From Brachybacterium tyrofermentans (lineage in GTDB: Bacteria > Actinomycetota > Actinomycetes > Actinomycetales > Dermabacteraceae), in the NCBI RefSeq assembly GCF_014897585.1, contig NZ_JABUXW010000005.1:1-64000 (forward strand): a stretch of DNA of 64,000 nucleotides, read 5' to 3'. Positions within the stretch are counted from its first letter, which is position 1; each line of letters begins with the position of its first letter. The notes below the pieces were generated by a model that was not told where the DNA came from, did not search any database, and was given only the letters and a program-made list of their open reading frames with translations. Shown here in pieces: positions 51,139 to 60,033 of this stretch. The translations under genes and the position numbers were made by a program.

Positions 51139-52095
51139 TCAGGCGCGGGCGAGGAGCTCGCGGGCCAAGTCGGTGTCGAACACGGCGGTGTCGATGACGC
51201 CGCTGCGCAGCACGCCGAGCACGCCGGGCGCCCGCTCGACGCCGGCGGCGACGCCCAGCACCTCGGGGATCCGCAGCAGCTCGGAGAAGGTCACCGCGAG
51301 CACCCGCTGGTCGGTTGGCGCCCCGAGCGGGATCCCGTGCGCGTCGATGAACCGCCCGCACACGTCGCCCACCGGGTCCTGCGCCTCGAAGGCGGCGCGC
51401 TCGGCGTCGCTGAGCGCCATCAGGTCCAGCACCTTCGGGGAGGAGTGCACCCCCAGCGAGCCGATGCCCACCACGGCGAGCTCCACCTGGGCGGCGGCCT
51501 CGAGCACCGAGCCGATGCTGGATTCGGCCCGCAGGGTGCTCACCGTCGTCGCCGATTCGAGCACGGCAGGTGCGTAGAGCGTCTCGGCGCGGGCTCCGAG
51601 CCGGGAGGCGAGCACGCGCACCACGGACTCGCCGGAGTCGAACTGGTCCAGGGAGCTGTGCCCGCCGACCAGGGGGAGCACGCGCGGCGTCGGCCGCAGA
51701 TGCTGGGCCTCCAGCTCGGTGACGACGCTCTGGACGGTCTGGCCCCAGGAGATGCCGATGCTGCTCACCTGCGCGGCCCGCTCGCTGATCACGGCGGCGC
51801 CCTCGCGGGCCACCGCGACGATCCCCGGGGTGCGCGGCGCGGAGACCACATGGACCTCGCGCAGGGAGAACGCCGAGCGCAGGGCGACCTCGAGGGCCTC
51901 GTCGCGGCGCGGCGGACCGTCGGGATCGTGGATGGTGATCTCGACGATCCCGCGGTCGCGGGCCTGGGTGAGGATCCGGGAGACGTTGGAACGGGAGAGC
52001 TCCAGCTCGGCGGCGACCTCGGTCTGCGAGCGGCCCTGCTCGTAGTACAGCCGAGCGGCCCGCACGATCACGGAGGTGTCGCGAGGTGCGGGCAT
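51139..52095 (-). CDS. SorC/DeoR-type sugar-binding transcriptional regulator
   Basis: A 318-residue regulator. The HTH is at the N-terminus (ARLYYEQGRSQTEVAAELEL, then SRSNVSRILTQARDRGIVEI). The sugar-phosphate-binding domain (about 60-318) contains SIGISWGQTVQSVV and LPLVGGHSSLDQF, then VGIGSLGVHSSPKVLDL. SorC proteins respond to phosphorylated sugars or polyols. It is divergent from the PTS EIIA gene and probably controls it and/or the sugar-acid genes downstream. GGAGGAG precedes the ATG. Confidence 0.9.
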   Translation of the reverse strand: MPAPRDTSVIVRAARLYYEQGRSQTEVAAELELSRSNVSRILTQARDRGIVEITIHDPDGPPRRDEALEVALRSAFSLREVHVVSAPRTPGIVAVAREGAAVISERAAQVSSIGISWGQTVQSVVTELEAQHLRPTPRVLPLVGGHSSLDQFDSGESVVRVLASRLGARAETLYAPAVLESATTVSTLRAESSIGSVLEAAAQVELAVVGIGSLGVHSSPKVLDLMALSDAERAAFEAQDPVGDVCGRFIDAHGIPLGAPTDQRVLAVTFSELLRIPEVLGVAAGVERAPGVLGVLRSGVIDTAVFDTDLARELLARA

Positions 52096-52248
52096 GGGGT
52101 CTCCTCCTGGGGGATCAGGCCGACATCGATCCGGACCTGCGCTGCGGACCCGGGCGGGCCCGGCAGGACCCGGAGGGATGCTGCCGGATCGGGGCGGGGC
52201 AAGGTCGTGGCACGATGCTCCCGGGAACGACTATGACCAGCGTACGCA

Positions 52249-52270
52249 TGGCACCGTGGAACAGGTGCCA
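52249..52270. promoter_or_regulatory. Inverted repeat upstream of the EIIA gene
   Basis: TGGCACC (52249-52255) and GGTGCCA (52264-52270) with an 8-bp spacer, between the SorC and EIIA genes and about 30 bp before the EIIA ATG. A possible SorC operator or leader hairpin. Confidence 0.45.
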
Positions 52271-52298
52271 GAATCAGGTCACCGATGAGGGAGGCTGC

Positions 52299-52904
52299 AT
52301 GAGCTCAGATCCACGACCGCACGATGCCGCGCCCGGCGCGGACGGCGAGCCACCGGTGCCCCTGGGGCTCACGGTGGTCGTGGCCCAGCTGGACGTCTCC
52401 GACGCGGAGGACGTGCTGCGCTCGCTCGCTGGCCGCCTGCTCGATGCCGGCGCCGTTACCGTGGACTTCCCCGAGGCGCTGCGCACCCGCGAGCAGCAGT
52501 ACCCGACGGGTCTGCCCACGCCGATCCCCACCGCGATCCCGCACGCCGATCCCGAGCACGTGCTCGTGCCCGGTCTGGCGATCGCGACCCTCGCCCGCCC
52601 CGTGGCCTTCGGGGAGATGGGCGGGACCGGCGGCACGGTCGACGCCCGCCTGGTGGCGATGCCCCTGCTCACCGATGCCCGCGCGCACCTCGCGGCGCTC
52701 CAGAGCCTGATGGGGCTGCTGCGCGACGAGGCGGCGGTCCAGGACCTGCTGGGTGCGGCCGACGAGGACGAGCTGCGCGAGCGCACCATGACGCACCTGT
52801 CCGGGGGTGCCGTCGGCCCGGGCGAGTCGGCCGACGGGAACGCGGCCGATGTGGGTGCGGCCGACGACACCACCACCGACGACAGCAAGGAGCGCGAGGC
52901 ATGA
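52299..52904 (+). CDS. PTS EIIA domain protein (fructose/galactitol type)
   Basis: A 201-residue protein with one EIIA domain of the mannitol/fructose class. The phospho-His is H82 in PTPIPTAIPHADPEHV, matching the usual GIAIPH region. The N-terminus is Pro/Asp-rich, and the C-terminal tail is acidic and Thr-rich. No EIIB or EIIC gene follows; a NUDIX gene overlaps its end. HPr (ptsH) at 2.1 kb is the only other PTS component in the window. A regulatory role or an EIIB/C encoded elsewhere is possible. GGGAGG precedes the ATG. Confidence 0.85.
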   Translation: MSSDPRPHDAAPGADGEPPVPLGLTVVVAQLDVSDAEDVLRSLAGRLLDAGAVTVDFPEALRTREQQYPTGLPTPIPTAIPHADPEHVLVPGLAIATLARPVAFGEMGGTGGTVDARLVAMPLLTDARAHLAALQSLMGLLRDEAAVQDLLGAADEDELRERTMTHLSGGAVGPGESADGNAADVGAADDTTTDDSKEREA

Positions 52905-53368
52905 GGTCACCGCGACTGGGAGTGAAGGCACTGATCGTCCGCGACGGACATGTGCTGATGAACTGCTACATCGACCCCGACGGCAGCCACGTCTTCGCGC
53001 TGCCCGGTGGCGGCCAGGAGCACGGCGAGGATCAGGTGGCCGCGATGATCCGGGAGTGCCGTGAGGAGATCGGAGCGCTCGTCGAGGTGCACCAGGTGGC
53101 GTGCCTGTTCGAGACCATGACGGAGAACCGCATGGTCGATGGAGCCCCGATCCCGCCGTTCCACCAGGTCAACGTCGCCTACTGGTGCGGACTCGCCGAG
53201 GGCGAGGAGCCGGGGGAGGGCACCGCGCCCGATCCGGGACAGGCCGGCACGGCGTGGCTGCCGCTGGACCGCCTCGGCGAGCACACGGTGCATCCCCCGG
53301 AACTCGCCCGCTGGCTCGAGGCCGACCCGTCCAGCCGGCCGATCTCGCTCGGGGTCAGCAAGGGCTGA
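52901..53368 (+). CDS. NUDIX hydrolase
   Basis: A 155-residue NUDIX protein. The box is complete: GGGQEHGEDQVAAMIRECRE with EEIG following (about 38-60), which carries the metal-binding Glu residues. The remainder fits a small diphosphatase for nucleoside-diphosphate derivatives; the substrate is not known. It overlaps the EIIA gene by 4 bp (ATGA), so it is in its operon. Confidence 0.88.
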   Translation: MRSPRLGVKALIVRDGHVLMNCYIDPDGSHVFALPGGGQEHGEDQVAAMIRECREEIGALVEVHQVACLFETMTENRMVDGAPIPPFHQVNVAYWCGLAEGEEPGEGTAPDPGQAGTAWLPLDRLGEHTVHPPELARWLEADPSSRPISLGVSKG

Positions 53369-53442
53369 GCACGCCCCGTGCCCGGCCCGTGCGAGCCCCG
53401 TGCCCGGCCCGAGCGACCTCCTCACCGAGCCGGGTCGTGTGC

Positions 53443-54086
53443 TCAGTGGCCGAGGTTGACGTGCTCCCGGTGGTGGTCGCCGGACTCGATGAGGTCGACG
53501 AGACCGAGGGCGTAGTCCGCGGCGGAGATCGCGCCCCCGTCGCTCTGGACCGCGACGTCGTCGCCGAGGCGATAACGGCCCAGCTGCTCGCCGGGCATCC
53601 GTGCCCCGAAGCGGAGCGCGGGGCTCACGAAGAGCCAGTCCAGCGTCGCGGGGGTGGCGGGGAGGTCCTCGAGGAGGAACGCCGCCCCGTCCCGGATCTC
53701 GTCATGGAGCTCCTCGGGGATGCCGCTGAGGTCGCTGACGAAGCGATCCGCCCCGCGCGCCGGACGCAGCGAGGAGGCCCCGCCGACGATGACCAGGCGC
53801 ACGCCCGCGGCATCGGCCACGCGCGCGATGGTGCCGTGGGCGGCGCGCCAGGTGCCGGCCTGCTGGCCGCGCGGGGCGAGCGCGTCGACCACCACGTCGG
53901 CCCCTCCATGGCGGAGGCCAGCGTCGCCTCGGCGGCGGCGTCGCCCTGGACATAGGTCACCTGCGGGGTGGGGTGCTCAGGGAACGAGCGGCTCAGAGCG
54001 GTGACCTGGTGGCCGCGTGCTGCGGCCTCGGTGACGATGGCCGAGCCGGCATAGCCGGTGCCGCCGATGACGGTGATGTGAGACAT
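53443..54086 (-). pseudogene. NAD(P)H-binding NmrA/YwnB-like protein with one-base frameshift
   Basis: Two adjoining minus-strand frames make one atypical SDR/NmrA-like protein. The first gives MSHITVIGGTGYAGSAIVTE (Rossmann GxxGxxG), to LASAMEG. The second continues with VVVDALAPRGQQAG and on to LVIVGGASSLRPARGADRF and the end IESGDHHREHVNLGH. Joining needs one more base at the C4 run 53901-53904 (a G run in the coding strand). The intact protein would be about 214 residues. The ATG at 54086 follows AGGAAGG. Either a recent inactivation or a homopolymer sequencing error. Confidence 0.8.
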
Positions 54087-54277
54087 GAGGTGCCTTCCTG
54101 TGGGCTGGGGCCGGGATCGGCTCCCCACTCACCGTAGGAGAGTCACTCTCTGCGGGGAAGTAGGCACTTTCAGGTAACCGGGCAGGCACTTCGGGGTAAT
54201 CGGCGACCCTGGACGGCCGTGGGCTTGGAGATCGGGACGCGGGGCCCGTAGGCCGGGGCGCCGGGCCCGCGCTCGCC

Positions 54278-55351
54278 TCAGCCCAGGTCGCCACGCAGCC
54301 GCGGGTCGATGTGGATCTTCGGGCCGACGCCAGCGCCGCCGCCACTCGCGGCCGTCCAGGATTCGGTGCTCGTGCCCGCTCTCTTCGGGCGGTTCCCGGC
54401 GAGCACGCCCGCCACCCCGTCGAGCGAGATCGTCGCGGCGATCAGCGGGCGCGGATCCACGGTGCCGGCGGCGTAGAGCGCGATGGTCTCCCCGAGGGCC
54501 GGGGAGGCGCTCAGCACGCCGACCGCCGTGACGTCCCCGAGCACGAGGTCGCGGCTGTCCAGGCGGCTCGGCTCCCCGGCGATCCCGATGAAGACCACGC
54601 GACCTCCCGGCTCCACCCGGGACAGGGCCCAGGCGGGCAGCTCCGAGGAGATCGCGGCGTCGATGACCGCATCCAGGGGCAGATCCGGAAGAGTGTCCTG
54701 GGTCCAGGCATTCGCCAGGCCCAGGCTGCGGGCGAACTCCAGATCCGGTCCGGGCAGGCCCAGCACATGCACCTCGGCGCCGGCGGCGCGGGCGAAGAGT
54801 GCGCACAGCAGGCCGATCGTGCCCGGGCCCATGATCAGCACGCGGTCGCCGGGGGAGAGGTCCGCCCCCTGCACGGCGCGCAGGGCGTTTCCTCCCGGCT
54901 CCACCATCGCACCGGCAGCAGGGTCGATGGCGTCGGGCAGAGCGTGCAGCGAGGTGGCGGGCACGGTGAGCTGCTCGGCGAGGGCCCCGTGACGATGGCC
55001 GCGGATCCCCACCTCCTGGCGCTCCTCGCACACGTGCTGGTTCCCGCGCAGGCAGCGTCGGCAGTGCCCGCAGCCCAGCATCGTGTCGCCCATGACCCGT
55101 CGGCCGATCCATCCCGGATCGACGCCGTCGCCGACCGCGGAGACGGTGCCCATCCACTCGTGGCCGATGCGCATCGGGTAGCGCGCGTGCCCGGAGCGGA
55201 GGTAGGCCATGTGGCCCGTGTGGAACTCGAGGTCGGTGCCGCAGATGCCCACCCGCTCCACGTCGACCACGACCTCGCCGGGTTCCGCCCGGGGGGCCTC
55301 CACCTCCTGCACGGAGCCCTCTCCAGGTGCGGTGATCACGAAGGCGCGCAT
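54278..55351 (-). CDS. Zinc-dependent medium-chain alcohol/polyol dehydrogenase
   Basis: A 357-residue zinc MDR enzyme. The catalytic zinc site is in GICGTDLEFHTGH (Cys) and RIGHEWMGTVSAVG (His-Glu). The structural zinc cysteines are in GCGHCRRCLRGNQHVC. The Rossmann domain has VLIMGPGTIGLLCALFARAA. This arrangement is found in sorbitol, galactitol-1-phosphate and L-threonine dehydrogenases; the substrate is likely a sugar alcohol or derivative. The ATG at 55351 has GAGAGGATC upstream. It is divergent from the dehydratase gene. The C-terminus ends with a Gly-rich tail (ASGGGAGVG). Confidence 0.88.
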   Translation of the reverse strand: MRAFVITAPGEGSVQEVEAPRAEPGEVVVDVERVGICGTDLEFHTGHMAYLRSGHARYPMRIGHEWMGTVSAVGDGVDPGWIGRRVMGDTMLGCGHCRRCLRGNQHVCEERQEVGIRGHRHGALAEQLTVPATSLHALPDAIDPAAGAMVEPGGNALRAVQGADLSPGDRVLIMGPGTIGLLCALFARAAGAEVHVLGLPGPDLEFARSLGLANAWTQDTLPDLPLDAVIDAAISSELPAWALSRVEPGGRVVFIGIAGEPSRLDSRDLVLGDVTAVGVLSASPALGETIALYAAGTVDPRPLIAATISLDGVAGVLAGNRPKRAGTSTESWTAASGGGAGVGPKIHIDPRLRGDLG

Positions 55352-55469
55352 CAGGGCGGATCCTCTCAAGAGTGTTCTCACCTGCGGACTCATCGACGAG
55401 TGCGTCCTGGCGTGACGTAACCTGCAGGCAGTCATCAGCGTAGTCGACAGCGTGGGAACAGGATCAGCA

Positions 55470-57182
55470 ATGGAGCTCCGCAGCAGCCAGTGGTACGCGG
55501 GCGAGGACCGCAACGCCTACATCCACCGAGCCTGGATGCGCCGCGGAGCGCCCGACGACTCGTTCCGCGGCCGCCCGCAGATCGCGATCGCCAACACCGC
55601 CAGCGACCTCACCCCCTGCAACGCGCACCTCACCGGCGTGGCCCAGTTCGTGAAGAACGGGATCCTCGAGGCCGGCGGCGTGCCCCAGGAGCTGCCCGTC
55701 GTGTCCCTCGGCGAGACCAACGTGCGCCCCACCGCGATGCTCTGGCGCAACATGGCCGCGATGAGCACCGAGGAGATGCTGCGCGCCAACCCCGTCGACG
55801 GGGTGGTGCTGCTGGGCGGTTGCGACAAGACCATCCCGTCCCTGCTCATGGCCGCCGCGAGCGTGGACATCCCCGCCGTGGTGGTGCCCGGCGGCCCGAT
55901 GCTCAACGGCACCTTCCGCGGCGCCCCGCTGGGCTGCGGCACCGGGGTGTGGAAGCTCAGCGAGGAGGTGCGGGCCGGGACGCTCTCGCAGGAGGACTTC
56001 GCCCGCTCCGAATCGGCGATGATCCGCAGCGCCGGGCACTGCAACACGATGGGCACCGCCTCGACGATGGCGCTGGTCGCCGAGGCGCTGGGCACGATCG
56101 TCCCCGGCATCGCCGGCACGCCCGCGTCCGATGCCCGCCTCAGCGAGGCCGCCCAGCTCACCGGACGCCTCGCCGTGGACCTCGTGAAACAGGGCCGCAC
56201 CCCGTCGACCTTCCTCACCAAGGGGTCCTTCCACAACGCGATCGTCGCGCTCGCCGCGATCGGCGGCTCCACCAACGCCGTGGTGCACCTGCTCGCGATC
56301 GCCGGCCGCCTCGGCATCGAGCTCAGCGTGGAGGACTTCGACCGCATCGGCTCCCACGTGCCGCTGCTGGTGGACCTCCAGCCCGCCGGGCGCCACCTCA
56401 TGGAGGACCTGTTCCGCGCAGGCGGCCTGCTCGCCGTGCTCCGCCAGGTCAAGGACCTGCTGGACCCCGAGGCGCTCACCATCACCGGGAAGCCGCTCGT
56501 GGACTACCTCGACGACGCGGAGATCTTCGATCCCGAGGTCATCTCCGTGCGCGAGACCCCGGTCCAGGACGACGCCGGCATCGCCCTGCTGCGCGGCAAC
56601 CTCGCCCCCGACGGCGCGATCATCAAGCCCGCCGCCGCCACCCCCGAGCTGCTCCAGCACCGGGGGCGGGCCCTCGTGTTCGACAGCATCGAGGACTTCC
56701 ACGAGCGCATCGACGACCCTGAGCTCGAGGTCGACGCGGACTCCGTGATGATTCTGCGCGGCTGCGGCCCCAAGGGCTACCCGGGCATGCCCGAGGTCTC
56801 CAACATGCCCCTGCCCACCAAGCTCCTCGAGCAGGGCGTGCGGGACATGGTGCGCATCTGCGACGGCCGCATGTCCGGCACCGCCTACGGCACCGTGGTG
56901 CTGCACGTAGCCCCTGAGGCCGCCGCCGGCGGGCCGCTCGGGCTCGTGCGCAGCGGCGACTGGATCGTGCTGGACGTGGCCGGGCGCCGCCTCGACGTGG
57001 AGCTCAGTGCGGAGGAGCTCGCGGCGCGTGAGCCGTCGGCCGCGATGACCGGGGCGTTCGCCGCGCCGACCCGAGGGTGGGAGCGGCTGTACGTCGACCA
57101 CGTGCAGCAGGCGGACACCGGCGCCGACCTCGACTTCCTCGTCGGCGCGAGCGGCTCCGAGGTCGCGCGCGAGTCCCACTGA
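55470..57182 (+). CDS. IlvD/Edd family sugar-acid dehydratase
   Basis: A 570-residue Fe-S dehydratase of the IlvD/Edd family. The cluster cysteines are in DLTPCNAHLTG (about 49), LGGCDKTIPSLLMA (about 118) and SAGHCNTMGTAST (about 190). The C-terminal half includes CGPKGYPGMPE and ICDGRMSGTAYGTVVLHVAP, the active-site end. Length and the sequence FRGAPLGCGTGVWK point to the pentonate/hexonate (arabinonate, xylonate, gluconate) subgroup rather than branched-chain IlvD. It is divergent from a polyol dehydrogenase. ATG at 55470 has AGGA upstream; a GTG 18 bp earlier is an alternative. Confidence 0.86.
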   Translation: MELRSSQWYAGEDRNAYIHRAWMRRGAPDDSFRGRPQIAIANTASDLTPCNAHLTGVAQFVKNGILEAGGVPQELPVVSLGETNVRPTAMLWRNMAAMSTEEMLRANPVDGVVLLGGCDKTIPSLLMAAASVDIPAVVVPGGPMLNGTFRGAPLGCGTGVWKLSEEVRAGTLSQEDFARSESAMIRSAGHCNTMGTASTMALVAEALGTIVPGIAGTPASDARLSEAAQLTGRLAVDLVKQGRTPSTFLTKGSFHNAIVALAAIGGSTNAVVHLLAIAGRLGIELSVEDFDRIGSHVPLLVDLQPAGRHLMEDLFRAGGLLAVLRQVKDLLDPEALTITGKPLVDYLDDAEIFDPEVISVRETPVQDDAGIALLRGNLAPDGAIIKPAAATPELLQHRGRALVFDSIEDFHERIDDPELEVDADSVMILRGCGPKGYPGMPEVSNMPLPTKLLEQGVRDMVRICDGRMSGTAYGTVVLHVAPEAAAGGPLGLVRSGDWIVLDVAGRRLDVELSAEELAAREPSAAMTGAFAAPTRGWERLYVDHVQQADTGADLDFLVGASGSEVARESH

Positions 57183-57359
57183 CCGCCCCTCGCGTCCTGA
57201 CCTCGCCTTGCGTCGAGCGGACCGCACCGGATCGCGCAGTTCCGCTCGCGGGAACGGCGTGGACCTGTGAAAGCGCTGGTCAAGACGGGGAGGAAAGCGT
57301 TAGCCTGGGAGGGTCCGCCCGGCGGCTCGGTGCCGCCCACCCCGATCACGAGGAGCATC

Positions 57360-58208
57360 ATGCCTGTCTCTCCCTCTGTCACCTTCCACGACGGCCGGTC
57401 CATCCCGCAGCTCGGCTACGGCGTGTGGCAGGTCGAGAACGCCGTCGCGGCCGACGTCGTCGTGCAGGCACTCGAGGCCGGCTACCGCCACGTCGACACC
57501 GCCCGCGGCTACAACAACGAGGCCGGCGTGGGCCAGGCGCTGAAGACCGCCGGCCTCAAGCGCGACGACGTGTTCGTGACCTCGAAGGTCCCCAACCAGG
57601 ACCAGGGCCGCGACAAGACCCTCGCCTCCTTCGACGCCACCATGGAGGACCTCGGCCTCGACGAGCTCGACCTCTACCTGATCCACTGGCCCGCGCCCTC
57701 CAAGGGCCTCGCCGTGGAGACCTGGAAGGCTCTCATCGAGCTGCAGGAGCAGGGGCGCATCCGCTCCATCGGCGTCTCCAACTTCCGCGTCGAGGACCTC
57801 GAGAAGATCGAGGCCGAGACCGGTGTGCTGCCCGTGCTCAACCAGATCGAGCTGCACCCCTACTTCAACCAGCCCGAGCTGCGCGAGTTCCACGCCTCCA
57901 AGCAGATCCTCACCGAGTCCTGGTCCCCGCTGGGCCAGGGCGGCGGCGAGCTCACCGACCCGGTGGTCACGAAGATCGCCGAGGCGCACGGGGCCGACGC
58001 CGGCCAGGTGCTGATCGCCTGGAACCTGGCGCTGGGCAACGTGGTGATCCCCAAGTCCGAGACCCCCAAGCGGATCGTCTCGAACTTCGCCTCGCTCGAG
58101 GTCGAGCTCACCGACGACGAGATCGCCCAGATCACCGGCCTGCACAAGGGCGACGCCGGCCGTCAGGGCGGCAACCCGAACGACATGATCGCGCACCAGG
58201 GCGCCTGA
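57360..58208 (+). CDS. Aldo/keto reductase
   Basis: A 282-residue AKR (beta/alpha barrel, NADPH). The catalytic tetrad is visible: Asp in YRHVDTARGYNNEAG, Tyr in the same stretch, Lys in VFVTSKVPNQDQG and His in LYLIHWPAPSKG. The cofactor region is VVIPKSETPKRIVSNFAS. It resembles 2,5-diketo-gluconate reductase and morphine-dehydrogenase-like enzymes, which fits the sugar-acid neighbourhood. GAGGAG precedes the ATG. A strong hairpin follows the stop. Confidence 0.92.
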   Translation: MPVSPSVTFHDGRSIPQLGYGVWQVENAVAADVVVQALEAGYRHVDTARGYNNEAGVGQALKTAGLKRDDVFVTSKVPNQDQGRDKTLASFDATMEDLGLDELDLYLIHWPAPSKGLAVETWKALIELQEQGRIRSIGVSNFRVEDLEKIEAETGVLPVLNQIELHPYFNQPELREFHASKQILTESWSPLGQGGGELTDPVVTKIAEAHGADAGQVLIAWNLALGNVVIPKSETPKRIVSNFASLEVELTDDEIAQITGLHKGDAGRQGGNPNDMIAHQGA

Positions 58209-58216
58209 GTCCCCTG

Positions 58217-58262
58217 ATCGGGCCCGGCCCTTCTCGCAGCAGCGGGAGGGGCCGGGCCCGAT
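58217..58262 (+). terminator. Terminator-like hairpin after the aldo/keto reductase
   Basis: A perfect 14-bp stem (58217-58230, ATCGGGCCCGGCCC, with 58249-58262) and a loop that can pair further (CTCGC with GCGGGAG). No T-run follows. Confidence 0.75.
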
Positions 58263-58469
58263 GTCGTCCCGGGATCTCCGAGGATGCGGGCTACTCTGGA
58301 CGTGGCGTGTCCGACGCCGAACCTCGATCGCCCGTCCCCAGCACGGGCCCGCACCTCGGTAGAGGGCACCACGAGGCAAAGGGACCCGGTCTCCGGTCGC
58401 TGTCGATGAACACCCGTGCCTCGGGTCGTCGCCGCTGGGGAGCCGATGCGAGGCATTGCGGGAGTACGG

Positions 58470-59456
58470 ATGGCAGCCGACCGAGCACTCAAGAAGCGCG
58501 TGCGCGCTCGCATGTCGCGCACGGGAGAGTCCTATACGGCAGCCCTCCGGCACCTCCGCTCCACCCCAGGAGACACCGTGCCGACCCAACCCATCACTCC
58601 GGATCCGACGAATGCCACGGATCCAACCACCGATCGCGCCCTACGCCTCGCGACGGCGCAGACCACCCCTCAGCACCATCCCTCCGATGCCGATGCTTTC
58701 CACTGCGCGGGCGAGGAGGTCCGCTCGCTCATGCGCCGCGCCGGGGATCTTGGTGCCGACCTCATCCAGTTCCCCGAGGCCACGCTCAGCTTCCCCGACA
58801 AGGTGGCCCTGTCCCGTTCGAGCGAGGAGATCACCGAGTCGGAGTGGACCCGCTTCGCCTGGGATGCCCTGGAGGCGGAGCTCGCCGAGGTGCGCGCAGC
58901 GGCGAAGGAACTCGCATTGTGGACCGTCATCGGGAGTCAGACCCGCGCCCAAGGTGCGAGCCGTCCCCGCACGAGCCTGCTGGTGATCGATCCACAGGGC
59001 AGGGTCCATGCGCAGTACGACGAACGGCGCCTCTCGCGGACGAAGGGCGCCTTCATGTACGAGCAGGGTACCGAGGCCGTCACGATCTCCATCCACGGGA
59101 TCGTGCTGGGCCTGGCGTCGGGGCTCGAAGTGCTGTTCGAGGATGTATTCCGGGGCTACGAGGACGCGGGCGCCGATGCCGTCCTGCTGTGCTCGCAAGG
59201 GCCGGGCGATCCTGTGGAGGGTGACGCCTTCGCGATCTCCGCACGCGCGGCTGCCCGTCACCATGGCCTATCGATCGGCTACAGCGTGCCGACGTCGAAC
59301 GCGCCGTACGCCCCTGCAGGGGTGATCGGTCCGGACGGCCGCTGGCTCGCGATATGTCCTGCCCAGCAGTCGCCCGCTGTGGTCGTGCAGACGATCGCGC
59401 GGCGCCCCGGCGGGGCATCTCGGGACTGGCGGCGCGCCATGGTCGACGCGGACTGA
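58470..59456 (+). CDS. Nitrilase-fold (carbon-nitrogen hydrolase) protein lacking catalytic residues
   Basis: A 328-residue protein with a carbon-nitrogen hydrolase domain (about 60-325). The catalytic Glu is seen in LIQFPEATLSF. The Lys position in YDERRLSRTKG reads Glu or Arg where family members have Lys (usual YDKxxL). The nucleophile position in VLGLASGLEVLFED is Ser where a Cys (ICYD-like) is expected. The N-terminus (ALKKRVRARMSRTGESYTAA) is a separate basic helix-turn region, maybe nucleic-acid binding. Enzymatic activity is doubtful. GGGAG lies 6 nt before the ATG. Confidence 0.72.
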   Translation: MAADRALKKRVRARMSRTGESYTAALRHLRSTPGDTVPTQPITPDPTNATDPTTDRALRLATAQTTPQHHPSDADAFHCAGEEVRSLMRRAGDLGADLIQFPEATLSFPDKVALSRSSEEITESEWTRFAWDALEAELAEVRAAAKELALWTVIGSQTRAQGASRPRTSLLVIDPQGRVHAQYDERRLSRTKGAFMYEQGTEAVTISIHGIVLGLASGLEVLFEDVFRGYEDAGADAVLLCSQGPGDPVEGDAFAISARAAARHHGLSIGYSVPTSNAPYAPAGVIGPDGRWLAICPAQQSPAVVVQTIARRPGGASRDWRRAMVDAD

Positions 59457-59646
59457 CCCGCGCAGGCGATCGAGGTGACCTGATCGAGATGGGTCCGTGG
59501 TGACCCGGGAGGAGCCGGTCGTCCCGTTGTGGTGTCGGCCGGCCCTCCCTGCGCACCGTGCCGGCTAGCTGGTCGGCCACTGCTCCTCCTGCCCGCTGTC
59601 GGCGAACCCGTCGTATGGCGCGGGACCTGCCGCCCACCCGGCGGCG

Positions 59647-59652
59647 TAAAAT
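59647..59652 (+). promoter_or_regulatory. Candidate -10 (TAAAAT) for the acidic protein gene
   Basis: TAAAAT is close to the consensus and unusual in this GC-rich sequence. The ATG is 36 bp further on, with GGAGG in between. No good -35. Confidence 0.4.
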
Positions 59653-59688
59653 CCGATGCACGAAGTCGAACCACGGCCGGAGGATCCC

Positions 59689-60033
59689 ATGAGCGAGAAC
59701 CAGTACAACGCAGAGGCCGACCCCGGCGACGAGGCGCGCGACTTCACGGGCCCCAACGGTGTCGAGAGCGCCGACCGGATCCTCGAGCTGGAGCGCGATC
59801 GGGAGCGCGATGGCGCGGCCCGATCGGATGACGCCGCCGATTTCCCCCGCGAGCTGGGCGAGGAGGACTCCGCCGCCGCCGATCAGGGCAACCGTGACGG
59901 CGACGAGATGCTGTCCGAGGGTGACGACGCGGACGACGACCGGGCGCTCGACGGCGGCGACGACTCCTTCGAGGCCTTCGAGGACGAGCCCTTCACCGAG
60001 GACGATCCCCTGGCACGCGACCGCGAGGTCTGA
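59689..60033 (+). CDS. Acidic hypothetical protein
   Basis: A 114-residue protein dominated by Asp and Glu (for example ADDDRALDGGDDSFEAFEDE), probably largely disordered, with no hydrophobic segment. No family I can name; a repeated local pattern (ILELERDRERDG) may be a short helix. The ATG follows GGAGG by 5 nt, and TAAAAT lies upstream, so the gene is likely expressed. Downstream sequence in the same frame reads as coding for a further stretch after its stop. Confidence 0.65.
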   Translation: MSENQYNAEADPGDEARDFTGPNGVESADRILELERDRERDGAARSDDAADFPRELGEEDSAAADQGNRDGDEMLSEGDDADDDRALDGGDDSFEAFEDEPFTEDDPLARDREV

